A stretch of DNA of 64,000 bases from JAVVHH01 sp964657565 (GCA_964657565.1 CAZZVQ010000007.1:1-64000); one strand, 5' to 3'. Positions 1 through 11,205 are shown, numbered from the stretch's first letter. A program made the numbers and translations. The notes: generated by a model from the letters alone, not told the origin.

Positions 1-123
1 GAGGCGGTTGGGCGGCTCGACGCCGCCGCCCTCGCAGCACAATCCGGCATCTCGCGCACGCTGGCGGCCGACTGCCTGGCCGATTTGTTCCTCAACGACC
101 CCGTCAAGGAGAGTTCGCCGTGA
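1..123 (+). CDS. hdaA: C-terminal fragment, probable DnaA-regulatory protein Hda (HdaA)
   Basis: The window opens inside an open frame that runs 40 codons to a TGA at 121-123. The readable end has a stretch of the form RLD-AAALAAQSG, then a short linker and ADCLADLF. This resembles the last helices of Hda/DnaA-like AAA+ proteins, where RLD-ALA is followed by a final helix. Established knowledge: Hda promotes hydrolysis of DnaA-ATP after initiation, and in alphaproteobacteria its gene often lies directly upstream of ppk. The stop overlaps the GTG start of ppk (GTGA), so the two are translationally coupled. With only 40 residues, the family call rests mainly on gene order plus weak C-terminal similarity. 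Confidence 0.5.
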   Translation, partial: EAVGRLDAAALAAQSGISRTLAADCLADLFLNDPVKESSP

Positions 124-2339
124 CCAGCGTAAGTGCCGTCCGCACCAGCCCGGCCCCCGTGCCGGCGTCGTTGTCCACCCCGTTGACCTCCGACAGCCCG
201 GACCGGTTCATCAACCGCGAACTCTCGTGGCTGGATTTCAACCACCGGGTCGTCGAGGAGGCGGAGAACGCGCGGCATCCGCTGCTCGAACGGCTGCGGT
301 TCCTGTCGATCAGCGCCAGCAACCTCGATGAATTCTTCAGCGTGCGCGTGGCCGGGCTGATCGGACAGGCCAAATCGGGCGTGGCCGCGCTCAGCGCCGA
401 TGGGCGCACGGCCGGCCAGCAGCTCGAAGCGATCCAGACGCGGGCGCAGCGGCTGATCGACGCGCAGCAGCGGGTCTGGCGCGATCTGCGGCGGCAATTG
501 GCCGAAGCGGGCGTCGAGCTCTGCGACGCCGATGCGCTTGGCAGCGACGACCATGCCTGGCTCGACCACTGGTTCATGGACCGCGTCTTCCCGGTGCTGA
601 CGCCGCTGGCCATCGACCCGGCGCATCCATTCCCGTTCATTCCCAACATGGGCCTCGTCATGGTGCTCAAGCTGCACCGCGCCGAGGACGGGCACGGCAT
701 GCAGGCGCTGATCCCGCTGCCGGCGGCGGTCGAACGGTTCATCCGGCTGCCGGCCGACCCGGAGCGCAAGGTGATCCGCTTCCTGCTGCTCGAGGACCTG
801 GTGGCCATGTTCCTCGACCGGCTGTTCCCCGGCTTCAAGGTGCAGGGGCGCGGCATGTTCCGGCTGATCCGCGACACCGGCGTCGAGTTCGAGGAAGAGG
901 CGGAGGACCTGGTCCGGTCGTACGAGACGGCGCTGAAGCGGCGGCGGCGCGGCGTGGCGATCCATCTGGCGGTCAATCCCGACATGCCGGACGATCTGCG
1001 GGCGCTGGTCGTCGACGAGATCGACGTCGACGACCAGACCGTGCCGGGCGACGAAGTGACGGTGCAGGACGGCATCCTGGGCGCGGCCGACCTCAAGCAG
1101 ATGATCACCGACGACCGGCCGGACCTGCTGTTCCCGCCCTACACGCCGCGCTTCCCGGAGCGGATCCGCGATTTCGCCGGCGATTGCTTCGGCGCCATCC
1201 GGGCCAAGGACATCATCGTCCACCATCCGTTCGAGAGCTTCGACGTCGTGCTGCAATTCCTGCGGCAGGCGGCGGCCGACCCGAACGTGGTCGCGGTCAA
1301 GCAGACGCTGTACCGCACCAGCCGGGACAGCCCGATCGTCAAGGCGCTGATCGAAGCGGCCGAGGCGGGCAAGTCGGTGACCGCGCTGATCGAGCTGCGG
1401 GCGCGGTTCGACGAGGAGGCCAACATCCGGCTGGCGCGCACGATGGAGGCGGCCGGGGTGCAGGTCGTCTATGGCTTCGCCGAGCTGAAGACGCATGCGA
1501 AGCTGTCGCTGGTGGTGCGGCGCGAGGGCGCGATCATGCGCAGCTACGCCCATTTCGGTACCGGCAACTACCACCCGATCACGGCGCGCATCTACACCGA
1601 CCTCAGCTTCTTCACCTCCGACCCGGACCTGTGCCGGGATAGCGCGCGACTGTTCAACTACATGACCGGCTATGCGCGGCCGGAGAAGATGGACAGCCTG
1701 GCGTTCAGCCCGCTGACCATCCGCCGCTCGATCGAGGAACTGATCGACGCCGAGATCGCGTTCGCCAAGGCGGGCAAGCCGGCGACGATCTGGCTGAAGA
1801 TGAACAGCCTGGTCGACGACAAGCTGATCGACCGCTTGTACACGGCGTCGCGCGCCGGGGTGAACATCATGTGCGTCATCCGCGGCATCTGCTGCTTGCG
1901 GCCGGGGGTGCCGGGCCTGTCGGAGAACATCCGGGTCAAGAGCATCGTCGGCCGCTTCCTCGAGCACAGCCGCATCTACGCGTTCGGCAACGGGCACCGC
2001 ATGCCGAGCCGCAACGCCAACGTGTTCATCAGCAGCGCCGACTGGATGGCGCGCAATATGGAGTGGCGGGTCGAGACGCTGGTGCCGATCCATAACGCGA
2101 CGGTGCATGCGCAGGTGCTGGACCAGATCATGGTGGTGAACCTGCGCGACAATCTGCAGTCGTGGGAGTTGGGGGCCGATGGCGCGTGGCGCCGGGTCGC
2201 GCCCGGGTCGCGGCCGGTGTCGGCGCACCATTACTTCATGACCAACCCGTCGCTCTCCGGCCGCGGCTCGGCGCTGCACAGCTCGGCGGTGGCGACGGCG
2301 CCGGCGCCGCGCAAGCAGGACCGCGTCAGCCAGGATTGA
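120..2339 (+). CDS. ppk: Polyphosphate kinase (PPK1)
   Basis: 739 residues, the usual PPK1 size. The enzyme reversibly moves the gamma phosphate of ATP onto inorganic polyphosphate. The N-terminal domain carries the family stretch FINRELSWLDFNHRV followed by SNLDEFF. The catalytic core has ELKTHAKLSL, in which His459 matches the autophosphorylated histidine, then AHFGTGNYHP, and later LEHSRIYAFGNG with the second conserved histidine. The GTG start overlaps the preceding stop, and the stop overlaps the ppx start by one base (TGATG). Synthesis and degradation of polyP are therefore expressed together. Nothing essential is missing. Confidence 0.97.
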   Translation: MTSVSAVRTSPAPVPASLSTPLTSDSPDRFINRELSWLDFNHRVVEEAENARHPLLERLRFLSISASNLDEFFSVRVAGLIGQAKSGVAALSADGRTAGQQLEAIQTRAQRLIDAQQRVWRDLRRQLAEAGVELCDADALGSDDHAWLDHWFMDRVFPVLTPLAIDPAHPFPFIPNMGLVMVLKLHRAEDGHGMQALIPLPAAVERFIRLPADPERKVIRFLLLEDLVAMFLDRLFPGFKVQGRGMFRLIRDTGVEFEEEAEDLVRSYETALKRRRRGVAIHLAVNPDMPDDLRALVVDEIDVDDQTVPGDEVTVQDGILGAADLKQMITDDRPDLLFPPYTPRFPERIRDFAGDCFGAIRAKDIIVHHPFESFDVVLQFLRQAAADPNVVAVKQTLYRTSRDSPIVKALIEAAEAGKSVTALIELRARFDEEANIRLARTMEAAGVQVVYGFAELKTHAKLSLVVRREGAIMRSYAHFGTGNYHPITARIYTDLSFFTSDPDLCRDSARLFNYMTGYARPEKMDSLAFSPLTIRRSIEELIDAEIAFAKAGKPATIWLKMNSLVDDKLIDRLYTASRAGVNIMCVIRGICCLRPGVPGLSENIRVKSIVGRFLEHSRIYAFGNGHRMPSRNANVFISSADWMARNMEWRVETLVPIHNATVHAQVLDQIMVVNLRDNLQSWELGADGAWRRVAPGSRPVSAHHYFMTNPSLSGRGSALHSSAVATAPAPRKQDRVSQD

Positions 2340-3823
2340 TGAGCGTGGATCAGGGTGAGTCCTTGGCCGTCGGCATGACACCCGAAGCGGATGGGCAACG
2401 CTGCGCCGTGGTGGACCTCGGGTCCAACTCGGTGCGGCTGGTCGTCTATGAGGGGCGGGGGCGCAACCCGGTGCCGATCTTCAACGAGAAGGCGGTGCTG
2501 AAGCTCGGCAAGGGGCTGCAGAGCACCGGGCGGTTGAATGAGGCCGGGGTGGCGCAGGCGCTGAAGGTGATGGTGCGCTACCACGTTATCGCGCGCGCGA
2601 TGCAGGCGGCGCCGTTCGAGGTGCTGGCGACGGCGGCGGTGCGGGATGCGAGCAACGGTGCGGCGTTCGTGACCGCGCTGCAGGAGCGCATGCCGGGGGC
2701 GGCGATCACGGTGCTCTCGGGCGAGGAGGAGGCGGCGCTGTCGGCGGCCGGGCTGCACTGCGGGATCGTCGATGCGGACGGGGTGCTCGCCGATATCGGC
2801 GGCGGGTCGCTGGAGCTGGTGCGGCTCGACGCGAACGGGGTGCGTGACGCGGTGACGCTGCGGCTCGGGGTGATCCGGCTGGCGGACCGGTCGGAGGGCA
2901 ATCTCGAGCGGGCGCGCGATTTGGCGGACGCCGATCTGGGCGCGGTCCCGTGGCTGGGCGAGGGGGCGGGCAAGAGCCTGTATCTCGTCGGCGGCGCCTG
3001 GCGGGCCCTGGCCCGCCTGCACATGCAGCACGTGCGGTATCCGCTCGGGATCGTGCATTGCTACACGATCGGGCATGAGGCCGCGCGGGAGTTGACGCAA
3101 CTGGTGGCCGGGCCGGGCAAGCTGGCGCGGCGGCGGGCGGACGACCTGCCGTATGCGGCGCTGGTGCTGCGCCGGCTGCTGCGGGCGACCGGGGCCAAGC
3201 AGGTGGTGTTCAGCGCCTATGGCATCCGCGAGGGCTGGTTCATGCGGTCGGTGTCGGAGAGCGTCCGCGCGCAGGATCCGTTGATGGCGGCCGTGCACGG
3301 CGATGCGGAGCGGCTGAGCCGGGACGTCGCCATGCCGCCGGCGCTGATCGAGTGGACGGCGCCGCTGTTCCCCACCGAGAGCCCGGCCGCCCGGCGCTTG
3401 CGGCAGGCGGCATGCTGGCTGTCGGACACCGGCAGCCACGATCATCCGGAGTATCGGGCGGAGCTGAACTTCCAGCGCACGCTGTATGCGCCGGGGCCGT
3501 TCGACCATCCGACCCGGGCGTTCCTCGCGCTGGTGCTGGCGATGCGGTACGAGGCCGAGCCGGACGCGCCGTATCTGGCGACGACGCGGACGCTGCTCGA
3601 TGCCGCCTCGATCGCGCGGGCGGAGCTGCTGGGCTGCGCGTTGCGGCTGGCGTACACGTTGTCGGCGGGGACGCCCGACTTGCTTGCGGGGGCGACGGTG
3701 CGGCTGGAGCCGGGCCGGGTGGTGCTGCGGCTGGATGGGCCGGGGGTGTTCGCGGGCGAGGGGGTGCAGCGGCGGCTGGACCGGCTGGCACAGCGGCTGG
3801 GGCTGAGTCCGGCGGTGGAGTAG
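2339..3823 (+). CDS. ppx: Exopolyphosphatase, Ppx/GppA family
   Basis: 494 residues from an ATG that shares its A with the ppk stop. The N-terminal actin-like ATPase fold has the phosphate-1 motif AVVDLGSNSVRLVVYE. The phosphate-2 region is ADIGGGSLELV, and a conserved Glu lies in LSGEEEAALS. The C-terminal half resembles the helical HD-like portion of long Ppx proteins. It releases orthophosphate from polyP chain ends, or could act on pppGpp as GppA does. Pairing with ppk favours Ppx. The open frame extends upstream inside ppk, but the overlap start is the natural choice. Confidence 0.93.
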   Translation: MSVDQGESLAVGMTPEADGQRCAVVDLGSNSVRLVVYEGRGRNPVPIFNEKAVLKLGKGLQSTGRLNEAGVAQALKVMVRYHVIARAMQAAPFEVLATAAVRDASNGAAFVTALQERMPGAAITVLSGEEEAALSAAGLHCGIVDADGVLADIGGGSLELVRLDANGVRDAVTLRLGVIRLADRSEGNLERARDLADADLGAVPWLGEGAGKSLYLVGGAWRALARLHMQHVRYPLGIVHCYTIGHEAARELTQLVAGPGKLARRRADDLPYAALVLRRLLRATGAKQVVFSAYGIREGWFMRSVSESVRAQDPLMAAVHGDAERLSRDVAMPPALIEWTAPLFPTESPAARRLRQAACWLSDTGSHDHPEYRAELNFQRTLYAPGPFDHPTRAFLALVLAMRYEAEPDAPYLATTRTLLDAASIARAELLGCALRLAYTLSAGTPDLLAGATVRLEPGRVVLRLDGPGVFAGEGVQRRLDRLAQRLGLSPAVE

Positions 3824-3882
3824 CAGCTTGCGGCTGGTGCCGCTGTGCGATACCCCGAATTGTCACTCAGAAACGGACCGAG

Positions 3883-5112
3883 ATGCGCGTCAAAGACGTC
3901 AAGAAGGTGGTGCTGGCTTATTCCGGCGGGCTCGATACCAGCGTCATCCTGCGGTGGCTGCAGACGGAATATGGCTGCGAGGTCGTGACGTTCACCGCCG
4001 ATCTGGGACAGGGGGAGGAACTCGAGCCGGCGCGGCGGAAGGCGGAGATGTTCGGCGTCAAGGAGATCTTCGTCGACGATCTGCGCGAGACGTTCGTCAA
4101 GGACTTCGTGTTCCCGATGTTCCGCGCCAATACGGTCTATGAAGGGCAGTATCTGCTCGGGACCAGCATCGCGCGGCCGCTGATCGCGCAGCGGCAGATC
4201 GAGATCGCCGAGATGGTCGGCGCCGACGCGGTGGCGCATGGCGCGACCGGCAAGGGCAACGACCAGGTCCGCTTCGAGATCGCCTATTACGCGCTCAAGC
4301 CGGACATCAAGGTGATCGCGCCGTGGCGGGAATGGGACCTGACGTCGCGGACCAAGCTGCTGGAATTCGCCGAGCAGAACCAGATCCCGATCGCCAAGGA
4401 CAAGCGCGGCGAGAGCCCGTTCAGCGTGGATGCGAACCTGCTGCACTCGTCGTCGGAGGGCAAAGTGCTCGAGGATCCCGCGATCGAGGCGCCGGAGACG
4501 GTGTATCAGCGGACGATCCGGCCGGAGGACGCGCCGGACAAGGCGACGGTGATCTCGATCGATTTCGAGCACGGCGATCCCGTCGCCATCGACGGCGTGC
4601 GGTTGTCGCCGGCGGAACTGCTGACCAAGCTCAATGAGCTTGGCAAAGCGAACGGCATCGGGCGGCTGGACCTGGTGGAGAACCGGTTCGTCGGCATGAA
4701 GTCGCGCGGCGTATATGAGACGCCGGGCGGCTCGATCCTGCTGCCGGCGCACCGGGCGATCGAGTCGATCACGCTGGACCGGGAGGCGATGCACCTCAAG
4801 GACGAGCTGATGCCGCGCTATGCCGAGCTGATCTACAACGGCTTCTGGTTCAGCCCGGAGCGCCGGATGCTGCAGGCGGCCATCGACGAGAGCCAGCGCA
4901 GCGTCACCGGCCAGGTCCGGATGAAGCTCTACAAAGGCAACGTGAGCTGCATCGGCCGCGACAGCCCGAACAGCCTGTACTCGATGCGGGTGGTGACGTT
5001 CGAGGACGACGAGGGCGCGTACAACCAGGTCGACGCGGAGGGGTTCATCAAGCTGAACTCGTTGCGGCTGCGGCTTGGCGCCATGGCGGGCCGGCGAGGT
5101 GGTGGATTGTAG
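3883..5112 (+). CDS. argG: Argininosuccinate synthase
   Basis: 409 residues. It condenses citrulline and aspartate with ATP in the penultimate step of arginine synthesis, in the cytosol. The N-terminal ATP pyrophosphatase P-loop is AYSGGLDTSVILRWL. Further family blocks are GATGKGNDQVRFE and APWREWDLTSR, plus SPFSVDANLLHSSSEG. Length is normal. The ATG at 3883 begins MRVKDVKKVVLAYSGG, a standard argG start. It is 59 bases after ppx on the same strand and may have its own promoter. The last 65 bases overlap the 3' end of the opposite-strand GGDEF-EAL gene. Confidence 0.97.
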   Translation: MRVKDVKKVVLAYSGGLDTSVILRWLQTEYGCEVVTFTADLGQGEELEPARRKAEMFGVKEIFVDDLRETFVKDFVFPMFRANTVYEGQYLLGTSIARPLIAQRQIEIAEMVGADAVAHGATGKGNDQVRFEIAYYALKPDIKVIAPWREWDLTSRTKLLEFAEQNQIPIAKDKRGESPFSVDANLLHSSSEGKVLEDPAIEAPETVYQRTIRPEDAPDKATVISIDFEHGDPVAIDGVRLSPAELLTKLNELGKANGIGRLDLVENRFVGMKSRGVYETPGGSILLPAHRAIESITLDREAMHLKDELMPRYAELIYNGFWFSPERRMLQAAIDESQRSVTGQVRMKLYKGNVSCIGRDSPNSLYSMRVVTFEDDEGAYNQVDAEGFIKLNSLRLRLGAMAGRRGGGL

Positions 5113-6928
5113 CACCACCCGCTCCGGTGGTCCGCGCGGTCAGCCAGGCTTGGAGCTCGTCCGCCGGCATCGGGTAGGCAAAGAGGAACCCCTGAGCCCC
5201 GGCGCAGCTGAGGCGGAGCAACATCGCGGCCTGTCGCTCGGTCTCGACACCCTCGCCGATCACGGTGTGGCCCAGGCTATGGGCCAGCGACACCGAGGCG
5301 CGGATCATCTCTTCGGCCCGGTTGTCGAGGCCGAGGCGCTGGACGAACCGCTTTTCGATCTTCAGGCCATCGAGCGGAAGCCGCAGGAGCTGGGTGACGC
5401 CCGAATTGCCGACGCCGAAATCATCGAGCACGAGTCTGGCGCCGCGGTCGCGCAGGCTCGCCAACTCGTCCAGCGCGCGGGTACTGACGCGGTCGACCAG
5501 CACGTCTTCGGTGACTTCGATCTCGATATCATGCAGCGACAGGCCGGCGGACGTGACCTGTTCGGCGAGATTGAGCACGGTATCGGCGCGGACCACCTCG
5601 CTCGCCGAGAGATTGAGCGCGAGCCTGGCGCCCTCGAGACCGTTGTGGCGGAGGGAGCGGAAAGCGGCCAGCGCTTGGCTCCGCACGAGCTGGCTGAGCC
5701 ACATTGCCCGCTCGGGGCCGATCATCGGGAAGAGGTCGCCGGTCGGCACGGTGCCGACGCTTGGGTGGCTCCACCGGGTCAGTGCCTCGACCGACAGCAG
5801 CGTCGGAAGGGTGCCATCGCGCGGCAGGGTCACGATCGGTTGCAGGTATACCGTCGCGCCGTCGATCGCCTCGGGTCCGTGAACGCTCGATTCGAATGCG
5901 CGGATGATCGCAATGCCGTTGGCGAGCTTCGCCGCGTCTTCCTGCACAGCCAAACCGATGCTGCCACGCCTTTCCCGCTTGGCCCGGATGAGCGCCTCAT
6001 CGGCCAACCGAAAGGCCTTGTCGCCCTCCGCGACATCGTGGGGGTAGAGCGCGAGGCCGAGCGTGGCGCCGGCGCGGTGGCGCTTGCCCCGGAACTCGAC
6101 CGGCATGTGCAAGCTCTCGCAGATGCGCTGGGCGATCACGTAGGCGACGGCCGGGTCGGAGATGCCGACCAGCAGCACGACGAACTCATCGCCGCCCAGG
6201 CGCGCGACGATGTCCCCGTGCCGCACGGCGCGCTGCAACCGCTCGGCGGCGGCGCGCAACACCGCGTCGCCGGTATCATGGCCCTCGCTGTCGTTGGTTT
6301 CCTTGAAGAAGTCGAGATCGATGGCGATGGCCGTGAACGGCGTGCCTGTCTGGCTCAAGGCGTCGATCGCCTCGCGAGCGGTGCGTCGGTTCGGCAGGCC
6401 GGTCAACGCGTCCGTCCGGGCGGCGCCATTGGCTCGGTTCAGGGCGCGCCGGAGCTCGAAATTGGTCACCACCGCGCGGGCGAGCGTCTTCAGCGTTTCT
6501 ACCGTCGTGGTGTCGAACGACCGCGTCTTGTTGTCGATCACGCAGAGCGAGCCCAGCGCGTAGCCTTCTGCATTGACCAACGGTACGCCGAGATAGGCCC
6601 GGCACTCGCCCTCACTGACGAGTTGGTTGCGCTCGAAGCGGGGGTCCGCCGCCAGGTCGCCGACGATCAGCGGCTGTTCGGGCGTCAGGATGGTGTGGGC
6701 GCAGAAACTGTCTTCGCGCGGCAGCGAGGCGGGACCGCTGACCGTCGAGGCTTTGAACCAGGTGCGGCCCGCATCGAGCAGTGTCACGGCCGCGAAATCG
6801 GTGCCTGCGACGCGCGCGGCGAGATTGGCGAGATCGTCGAACACGTCTTCCTTCGACGTCTCGGCGATATCGTAGCTGGCGAGCGCGGCCAGTCGTTCTG
6901 ACTCGTTTGGCGGTATCGGTACCGTCAT
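5048..6928 (-). CDS. GAF-GGDEF-EAL cyclic-di-GMP signalling protein
   Basis: 626 residues from the ATG at 6928; an upstream in-frame start would add 12 residues. The order is an N-terminal GAF sensor (about 1-160, with DDLANLAARV and SFCAHTIL), a GGDEF domain with intact LGGDEF and an upstream RHGD inhibitory site, and an EAL domain with SVEALTRW. The EAL part keeps ALNLSA, EVTEDV, LDDFGVG and GEGVETERQ, but has LKIE where LKID is usual. No membrane segment is seen, so it is probably cytosolic. Synthesis, hydrolysis or both are possible: the motifs look intact, but activity cannot be read from sequence. Its end overlaps argG tail to tail. Confidence 0.93.
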   Translation of the reverse strand: MTVPIPPNESERLAALASYDIAETSKEDVFDDLANLAARVAGTDFAAVTLLDAGRTWFKASTVSGPASLPREDSFCAHTILTPEQPLIVGDLAADPRFERNQLVSEGECRAYLGVPLVNAEGYALGSLCVIDNKTRSFDTTTVETLKTLARAVVTNFELRRALNRANGAARTDALTGLPNRRTAREAIDALSQTGTPFTAIAIDLDFFKETNDSEGHDTGDAVLRAAAERLQRAVRHGDIVARLGGDEFVVLLVGISDPAVAYVIAQRICESLHMPVEFRGKRHRAGATLGLALYPHDVAEGDKAFRLADEALIRAKRERRGSIGLAVQEDAAKLANGIAIIRAFESSVHGPEAIDGATVYLQPIVTLPRDGTLPTLLSVEALTRWSHPSVGTVPTGDLFPMIGPERAMWLSQLVRSQALAAFRSLRHNGLEGARLALNLSASEVVRADTVLNLAEQVTSAGLSLHDIEIEVTEDVLVDRVSTRALDELASLRDRGARLVLDDFGVGNSGVTQLLRLPLDGLKIEKRFVQRLGLDNRAEEMIRASVSLAHSLGHTVIGEGVETERQAAMLLRLSCAGAQGFLFAYPMPADELQAWLTARTTGAGGATIHHLAGPPWRQAAAATSSA

Positions 6929-7027
6929 CGCTATCCCTACAGAAAGCGACCCCGACCCTTCCAAGGGCTACGTCGGCGCCGCGCTATCGACGATAGGCGA
7001 CGCCGGTTAATTAAAGGTTACGGCCCA

Positions 7028-8959
<1,932 letters not shown>

Positions 8960-9022
8960 GGCGTTCCTCGTTTTATATCGATTTGGCCGCAGCGTAGCGC
9001 CCGCGTCGACCGGGCGCCAGGT

Positions 9023-9448
9023 TCAGCTTCGTATCCGCGTGGTGCCGCCGGCCAGGTCCAGGACGTGCTTCCATTCGGGTTCGGTGACGGGGCCGACGGA
9101 AAGGCGGGAGTAGCGGGTGAGCGCCATGTCGGCGAGCGCCGGGTCGGCCTTGACCTCGGCGAGGGTGACGGGACGCTTGAGCGCGGCGACGGCCTTCATG
9201 TCGACGCAGACCCAGTCTCCGGACTCGGCGCTGGGGTCCGGATAGGCTTCGCGCACGACCTCGACGATGCCGACGATCTCCTTGCCGATGTTGGAGTGGT
9301 AGAAGAACGCGCGGTCGCGGAGCTTCATCGCGGCGAGGTTGCGCTTGGCCTGGTGGCTGCGGACGCCTGTCCAGGGCTCGACCTTGTTGGCGACCTGCTG
9401 GTCCCAGCTGAACGCGTCGGGTTCGGATTTGACGAGCCAATATTGCAT
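9023..9448 (-). CDS. EVE domain protein (thymocyte nuclear protein 1-like)
   Basis: 141 residues from the ATG at 9448. An upstream ATG at 9496 would add 16 residues that do not look like the family. The start MQYWLVKSEPDAFSWDQ and the following WTGVRSHQAKRNL and ALTRYSRLSVGPVTEPEW are diagnostic of the EVE/PUA-like fold. Established knowledge: EVE domains bind modified bases in DNA or RNA. The bacterial homologue is widespread and its cellular job is unclear. It is divergent from the ccm operon, with about 100 bases between them that could hold both promoters. Confidence 0.88.
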   Translation of the reverse strand: MQYWLVKSEPDAFSWDQQVANKVEPWTGVRSHQAKRNLAAMKLRDRAFFYHSNIGKEIVGIVEVVREAYPDPSAESGDWVCVDMKAVAALKRPVTLAEVKADPALADMALTRYSRLSVGPVTEPEWKHVLDLAGGTTRIRS

Positions 9449-9550
9449 TGGGGCAGAGGTTACGTACGGCACCGTTGGCGTCAACGAATGGTTCACTTTG
9501 AGGTGTCAGGGTGGACTTACAACGGCGGTTTCTCATGCTATCTTCGGCAC

Positions 9551-10312
9551 GTGGACGCTACCGCTCTCCCTTCGCGGCCCTCGCGCTCGTTGCACCGCTT
9601 CGCCAATCCGGGCCGGTTTCTCCGGCTGGCGCGGGTCGTGCAGCCATGGCTGACCTGGCCGGGTCTGCTCCTGCTGGCCGTTGGGCTGGTGTGGGGCTTG
9701 TTCGTCTCGCCCGCCGATTGGCAGCAGGGGGATAGCGTCCGCATCATGTATATCCACGTGCCCGCCGCGTGGCTGGCCTCGGCCGGGTATGTCGGGCTGG
9801 CGATCGCCTCGCTGATGTCGCTGGTCTGGCGCCATCCGCTGGCGGACCTGGCCGCCGCCGAGATCGGGCCGGTGGGCGCCTCGTTCACCGCGGTGTGCCT
9901 GGCGACCGGCTCGCTGTGGGGCAAGCCGATGTGGGGCACCTGGTGGGTGTGGGATGCACGGCTGACCAGCGTGCTGGTGCTGTTCTTCCTGTATCTCGGC
10001 CACATCGCGCTGATTCGCGCGTTCGACGACCCGGTGCGCGGCGCCCGCGCCGCCGCCATCCTCGCGCTCGTCGGCGTGGTGAACCTGCCGATCATCAAGT
10101 TCAGCGTCGAGTGGTGGAACACGCTGCACCAGGGCAACACGATCACGCTGACCGGCGCGCCGGGCATGCATGTCGACATGCTGTGGCCGTTGCTGATCTG
10201 CACGCTCGGCTTTACCGTCGCCTATGCTGCGCTGGTGTTGGCGCGGACCCGGGCCGCGGTGATGGAGCGGCGCATCCGCGGCCTCTTGATGGCGCAGGCC
10301 GAGCGGGCATGA
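9551..10312 (+). CDS. ccmC: Heme exporter protein CcmC
   Basis: 253 residues with about six membrane segments. CcmC handles heme for CcmE in the cytochrome c System I maturation pathway, in the inner membrane. The tryptophan-rich signature appears as GKPMWGTWWVWDARLTS, with flanking histidines in MYIHVPAAW and WNTLHQGN. The GTG at 9551 is the most suitable start; the open frame runs far upstream only as an antisense shadow of acs. The stop overlaps the ccmD start (ATGA). No ccmA or ccmB is present upstream, so those subunits must be encoded elsewhere. Confidence 0.93.
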   Translation: MDATALPSRPSRSLHRFANPGRFLRLARVVQPWLTWPGLLLLAVGLVWGLFVSPADWQQGDSVRIMYIHVPAAWLASAGYVGLAIASLMSLVWRHPLADLAAAEIGPVGASFTAVCLATGSLWGKPMWGTWWVWDARLTSVLVLFFLYLGHIALIRAFDDPVRGARAAAILALVGVVNLPIIKFSVEWWNTLHQGNTITLTGAPGMHVDMLWPLLICTLGFTVAYAALVLARTRAAVMERRIRGLLMAQAERA

Positions 10313-10446
10313 CGCATCTGCCGTTCATCGGTGCCGCCTATGCCCTCGGTATCGGGGTGCCGGCGGTGCTGGCGGTGCTCTCCTGGCGGCGGCTGCTTCT
10401 GGCGCAGCGGCGCTTGGCGGCGATCGATCCGAGGATGTCCAGATGA
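10309..10446 (+). CDS. ccmD: Heme exporter protein CcmD
   Basis: 45 residues, too short for most gene finders. It starts MTHLPFIGAAYALGIGVPAV, giving one membrane segment followed by a basic tail (SWRRLLLAQRRLA). Size, topology and position between ccmC and ccmE identify it. CcmD helps release heme-loaded CcmE from the CcmABCD complex. It overlaps both neighbours by four bases, so the three genes are translationally chained. Confidence 0.88.
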   Translation: MTHLPFIGAAYALGIGVPAVLAVLSWRRLLLAQRRLAAIDPRMSR

Positions 10447-10955
10447 CGCGCAAGAAGCGGCGGTTGTGGATCGTGCTGGCCTGCGGGCTCGGGCTGGGCT
10501 CGGCGTCGGCGCTGGCGCTGTCGGCGTTCGGCGACAATCTCGTGTTCTTCGTCTCGCCGTCCACGCTCGAGCAGCATGCCGACAAGGTCGGCAGCACGCT
10601 GCGACTCGGGGGCATGGTCGAGGCTGGCAGCATCCATCGCAGCCAGGTCGGCGGTACGCCGGTGGCGCAGTTCCGCGTGACCGACGGCAAGGCGGCCGTG
10701 GATGTCAGCTATAGCGGCATCCTGCCGGACCTGTTCCGCGAGGGGCAGGGGGCGGTGATGCTGGGCACGCTGCTGCCCGACGGGACGTTCCGCGCCAGCG
10801 AAGTGCTGGCCAAGCATGACGAGACGTATATGCCGCGCGACGTCGCGGATGCGCTGAAGAAGTCGGGCATGTGGCGGCCCGAGCAGGGGGCGCCGCCGCC
10901 GGCTGCGACCTGGAACACGCTCGAGCCGTCGCCAGCACGAGCAAAGGGCGTTTGA
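10443..10955 (+). CDS. ccmE: Cytochrome c-type biogenesis heme chaperone CcmE
   Basis: 170 residues. It starts with a basic stretch MTRKKRRLW and one signal anchor, followed by a periplasmic OB-fold domain. The heme-attachment motif is VLAKHDETYMP, with His125 the covalent heme-binding residue and the tyrosine four residues on also conserved. YSGILPDLFREGQG is another family block. It receives heme from CcmC and delivers it to the CcmF/H ligase. It overlaps ccmD by four bases. Confidence 0.96.
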   Translation: MTRKKRRLWIVLACGLGLGSASALALSAFGDNLVFFVSPSTLEQHADKVGSTLRLGGMVEAGSIHRSQVGGTPVAQFRVTDGKAAVDVSYSGILPDLFREGQGAVMLGTLLPDGTFRASEVLAKHDETYMPRDVADALKKSGMWRPEQGAPPPAATWNTLEPSPARAKGV

Positions 10956-10986
10956 CCGGCTTTTATTGGTAAGATGGTCGACCTAG

Positions 10987-11193
10987 ATGTCTCTGACGGC
11001 CGAGCAAGAAGAACTTGAGCACCAACTCAGGGTGGAACTGATGGTTGTCCAAACCGAGCACTTCAAGACGCAGGTAAGATGGGAGCCCTGGAAAGCGATG
11101 GCGACCGCGGCCGCTGCTGGCTCGGGGTTTACGCTTGCGGTCGTGGGTATCGTGACAGCCCTGTTGCGACTTTCGGGCCGGGCTCCCGGATGA
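10987..11193 (+). CDS. Small single-span membrane protein, unknown
   Basis: 68 residues. The first about 30 are charged and helical (SLTAEQEELEHQLRVEL); then comes WEPWKAMATAAAAGSG and one hydrophobic helix ending in a short basic tail (RLSGRAPG). It sits between ccmE (31 bases upstream) and ccmF (12 bases downstream), on the same strand and inside an otherwise canonical operon. No strong ribosome site precedes the ATG. I do not recognise a ccm subunit of this type. Small proteins with a coiled N-terminus and one helix are common in alphaproteobacteria and mostly uncharacterised. It could also be a passenger gene. Confidence 0.6.
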   Translation: MSLTAEQEELEHQLRVELMVVQTEHFKTQVRWEPWKAMATAAAAGSGFTLAVVGIVTALLRLSGRAPG

Positions 11194-11205
11194 CCGCAGG
11201 CTGAC

